The translations under genes were made by a program, and so were the position numbers. This document shows, in pieces, positions 60,873-64,000 of a stretch of 64,000 bases of DNA (position 1 is its first letter; the number at the start of each line of letters is the position of its first letter). The notes under the pieces are model-generated. The model was not told the DNA's origin, searched no databases, and saw only the letters and a list, made by a program, of their open reading frames with translations. The DNA is from Ramazzottius varieornatus (Eukaryota; Tardigrada; Eutardigrada; Parachela; Ramazzottiidae). The DNA lies in the NCBI GenBank assembly GCA_001949185.1, contig BDGG01000001.1, positions 3,303,324 through 3,367,323 of the forward strand. The letters run 5' to 3'.

Positions 60873-62195
60873 ATGCATTTGATGGGAATTGATTTTGCAC
60901 CTTTGAACGTCCCTCTGGCTCGACGTCTGCAAACACTGGCCGTCTTCCATCATGTCTCCATGTTCTTCTTCGCTGGGATTTTCGGGACAATCTATCTCAC
61001 GTTCCTCCTCATCACTCCCTTCTTCTGGGTTACTTGGCTATACGTCGCTTGGTACATCTACGATCTGGGTCAGAGTAGTCGAGGAGGACGCCGCTTCGAG
61101 CTAATGAGGCGACTTCCCCTTTGGAACTGGTAATCATCATGGTTGAAAATTCCTCAAGTGTTTCAAGATAGATCATTCTGTCATATAACAAGTCTTCTGC
61201 AGGTTACGGGACTATTTTCCATGCCGGATCATCAAGACCTCCGACCTGGACCCAACGCACAACTATCTCATTGGGTATCATCCTCACGGCTTAATGGCCA
61301 TCGGCGCATTTTGTAATCTGCTGACAGAAGCCAATGGGTTTAGCCGACTCTTCCCCGGAATCACGCCATACCTTTTGTCGCTCAAGCTAATGCACTACTT
61401 CCCACTTTATCGCGAATATGTTATGTCGCTGGGCGTATGCGACGTCAGCAAAGAAAGTATCACACACATCATGAAGGGCCGCGGCGTGGCCGCCACTATT
61501 GTTATAGGTAAGTATCAATTGATTGGTGGTTCAGTTCTTGAAAACAAGAGAGAGGAGGTCAGGTACCGTTATGAAATTTGGCTTTCTCTTGCGCAGGTGG
61601 AGCAAGAGAAGTCTTGGATGCAGTTCCTGGTGTGACACGGCTTACCCTTAAAAACCGGAAAGGTGAGTTCGAAGAACCTGATCTAACGAAACTACTCGTA
61701 TGCTTAACTGTTTCTAACGCTTCAGGGTTCGCGAGGATGGCTCTACAAACTGGATGTCACCTGGTTCCCAGCTTTTCGTTCGGAGAAAACTACCTCTTCC
61801 GCCTTTTACTAGACAACACGCCAGGCTCCTTCACTAGGAATCTGACGCAAAGTATAACAAAGAAGCTTGGAGTCGCGCCCGCATTTTTTGTCGGTCGAGG
61901 TGTCTTCAATTACACCTTCGGAATCATGCCGTACCGCGTTCCAGTCACTACAGTTGGTAAGGGAAAACTTGACTTTAACTCTATAACAAAACAAAAGACA
62001 CAAAGTCCGAAAGAGTACGAGTACTTTTGCTTTTCAGTTGGAAGTTCGATAGAGGTTGAACACACTCCCGATCCTACCCAGGACCAAGTTGATTCTCTCC
62101 ATCGAGAATATCTGTCCCAACTGGAAAGCCTATTTTATGCGCATCGGGAAGCTTGCGGATATCCCAATGAAACCTTGGAATTCATAGATAATTGA
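60873..62195 (+). CDS. DGAT2/MGAT-family acyl-CoA:acylglycerol acyltransferase
   Basis: ER-membrane enzyme adding an acyl-CoA chain to mono- or diacylglycerol in triacylglycerol synthesis. Five exons (60873-61129, 61203-61507, 61597-61662, 61726-61956, 62038-62195) give 338 residues. A hydrophobic hairpin at about 29-60 anchors the protein. The YFP motif is at 90-92, the catalytic HPHG at 112-115 in YLIGYHPHGLMAIGAF. Further blocks are GGAREVLDAVPG and LKNRKGFARMALQTG, then PSFSFGENYLF. The end shows HREYLSQLESLFYAHREACG, the family's C-terminal signature. Sequence alone does not separate DGAT2 from MOGAT; length fits either. Start is the first Met before the conserved N-terminal region; an upstream in-frame non-ATG extension was not used. 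Confidence 0.95.
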
Positions 62196-63529
62196 CAATA
62201 GCACTGTTTTCCTCTTTCTTGCCGATCCGGCTAACAATAATAATTATGATCTATTCCTGACAGTATGTCGATGTCAACCATGCGAGCTCTTCGTACTCTG
62301 AAAGTTCTGAATTAGTGAAACACGTGCCCCTTACTGTTCGAATTCCAGCTGAGTTGCCATGAATGTGTTTCGGCCTATGTAAACAAAAGCTAATTAATAA
62401 GACGTCAGTTATATCTCCCTTGGAATGCCTCTGCTCAGGATTCTTCGGCAGTAGCAGCGTAATACGGTAATCGAAGATTACTTCCGGGTTCCAACGATCC
62501 TCACTCGCTAACTTGCTAAAGATGCTAATCAATCTATGCCAAAATCAACCGCCGCAGAAACAGCTTCTGATGTTCTATGGTTGATTGTTGATTGATCGTC
62601 AACAGTCAGTGTCCATTTCTGATTTCTCCTTCTCCACCTTAGATCTTTGATGTGGTCTGATCATCTCTCCACGAAGTGGTACCTCTGTCTGACATCCTCG
62701 TGCTTACTATGCTGGAAGCTTCAGTTTGGTGAGGAGGATCAGAATTTGGTGGTGTGCAGAGGATAAGGGCGCATAGCTGGGGAGGATCTTAGGCTTAGAT
62801 ACGAGGTAGCCGAAGACAGCACGTAAAGATCGCTAGCCGGGACCAGCGCACTCTCTCTTGCAGCATACGTCGAGAACCACCTGCACCTTCAGCCAGAACC
62901 ATCCCATAAGCGTCAAGCTCTGAGGGTAGCTAACCCCACTCCTGAACGTCGAAGCACTCCCGGGATGTCCGGCGCACACAGGTATGTCTACAGCATAGAT
63001 ACTCGATAATAAGTCAACTTGCCATGATGGCCGCATGATCGGTTGTCTTATACGTTTTGGGGGAATGTTTTCTAAAGGGGCTCGACTCTCGAGGTTCTCA
63101 TCTATTGACCGAGTATTCTGATCAGAACATGGAGCTTTACTGCAGATTTCTTGTCTGGTTCCGTTACTGCACGTACTCTGAATCAGGAGCAACAGACTGA
63201 TAGATTTTCGTTATTGTCGTTTTCGCATACCTCTATAGAAAAACAAACGTATCAATCGCGCTGCTATGTTTCTCGTTGTTGCAATGTTCGCATCGTATCA
63301 CTGTAGCATGCTGCGAGTGTAGTGACAGGGCGAATGGCAATGCCACAGTCTCATGCTGTGATACCAGTGTCGAAAGGATTTGATGTGAAAGTTCGGCCCA
63401 GGTGCTGATGTTGCTGCTTGCTAAGCACTGCCGATACCAAGACCTTCACTCCGTCAAAGCCATTATTTTATGGCCGCGAACTCGGTTGCGTTCTGCAAGG
63501 TTGCTCTTAGCACATTGCTGTATTTTCAG
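62196..63529. other. Intergenic region, no gene recognised
   Basis: About 1.3 kb holding the DGAT2-like 3' UTR and the presumed 5' part of the edge gene. Nothing else recognised. Confidence 0.45.
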
Positions 63530-64000
63530 GAAAACCGATCATTCAAGTGGCAGCAGTCGCTTTTCAAATGTACCTCCACTGGGCAGCAAGAAATCATCAG
63601 AGTCCCGTTCGGCAACCATCGATCCCAAAACAGGCAAAAACAGGAGGCAGCCTATCGTCGGTGGGACCGTGCGGAACCACTCAAGTCGACGGTTGAGGAA
63701 CAAACATCTCGAGCTAATGCCATTGCTGAAATCGACGCAGGCGATTTCACCCCACAAGCGTTTCAGTCAAGGCGAGGCACGGCCGAGGTAAAATTTCGAG
63801 AAATATTCGGATCGTGTTGGCTTTTCTTATTTTCATGTATTTTATTTGGCCTAGGAGAAGCTGAACGTGAATCACGCCCAAGAGTCAAGTGACAAACAGC
63901 TATCTGCAGTCTTTAGCGGACCCGTGGAAGGACTCATCAGTCATCAGCTTTTGCGACCTTCGGAACAAGAACGCATGGAGCAGCAGGCCAGAGTCTTCAC
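63530..64000 (+). CDS. Partial unrecognised gene, truncated by the window edge
   Basis: Two exons in matching phase: 63530-63787 (acceptor tgtattttcag, donor GAG|gtaaaa) and 63855-64000, which stays open to the edge. Only one frame of exon 2 is open (EKLNVNHAQESSDKQLSAVF ... HQLLRPSEQERMEQQARVF). It fixes the frame of exon 1 (ANAIAEIDAGDFTPQAFQSR at its end). The sequence is charged and probably helical. A second open frame across exon 1 does not continue in exon 2. No family recognised; the true start lies upstream or in an unseen exon. Confidence 0.5.

Overview
The window is nuclear DNA from a compact animal genome. Genes carry many introns, most of them only about 45-80 bp with GT..AG ends, and intergenic gaps are mostly 0.1-2 kb. 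The gene families (Spitz/TGF-alpha-type EGF ligand, STAT, cyclin Y, GAPVD1, DNA polymerase epsilon, GABPA/Ets97D) are metazoan. Tiny introns, dense genes and a Spitz-like ligand suggest a small ecdysozoan, possibly a tardigrade; that placement is inference. Exon models below were built by hand from splice sites plus reading-phase continuity, so ends may be off by a base or two.

Layout: a Spitz-like EGFR ligand (+, 3873-7523, first intron 2.5 kb); a decayed dihydrodiol dehydrogenase pseudogene (-, 7885-9421); a class A GPCR (-, 9822-11601); an atypical cytosolic-type HSP70 (-, 12226-14900); the complete 27-exon POLE gene (+, 15758-25808); ATP synthase coupling factor 6 (-, 25910-26530), head-to-head with GABPA (+, 27075-30355); a mariner-like MITE; a 101-residue disordered ORF; prohibitin 1 (-); an unrecognised gene (+, 33935-34942); cyclin Y (+); IDH3B (-); GAPVD1 (+, 39944-46202); RPS9 (-); a 1.08-kb terminal-inverted-repeat element; STAT (+, 49743-53678); an unrecognised single-pass membrane protein (-); a 5S rRNA gene (-, 58162-58279); a putative neuropeptide precursor with six GFGEKR repeats (+); a 152-bp MITE with a TTAC duplication; a DGAT2-family acyltransferase (+); and the start of an unrecognised gene running off the right edge.

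Most genes are unrelated housekeeping or signalling genes. The one functional pairing is GABPA with ATP5PF. GABPA (NRF-2 alpha) regulates respiratory-chain genes in vertebrates, and the same two genes are also divergent neighbours in human. IDH3B, PHB1 and ATP5PF are all mitochondrial, but nothing shows that they are coordinated.

The most unusual content is non-coding. A family of at least seven 46-48-nt inverted-repeat elements (arms close to CCTGCATAC / GTATGCAGG, loop 28-30 nt) sits almost only in the rare long introns of HSP70, POLE, GABPA, GAPVD1 and STAT. A second hairpin family (arms AAGTGGCGCAC) lies in two further long introns. Three TIR elements lie between genes, and a near-perfect 81-bp palindrome lies in the ATP5PF/GABPA shared promoter.
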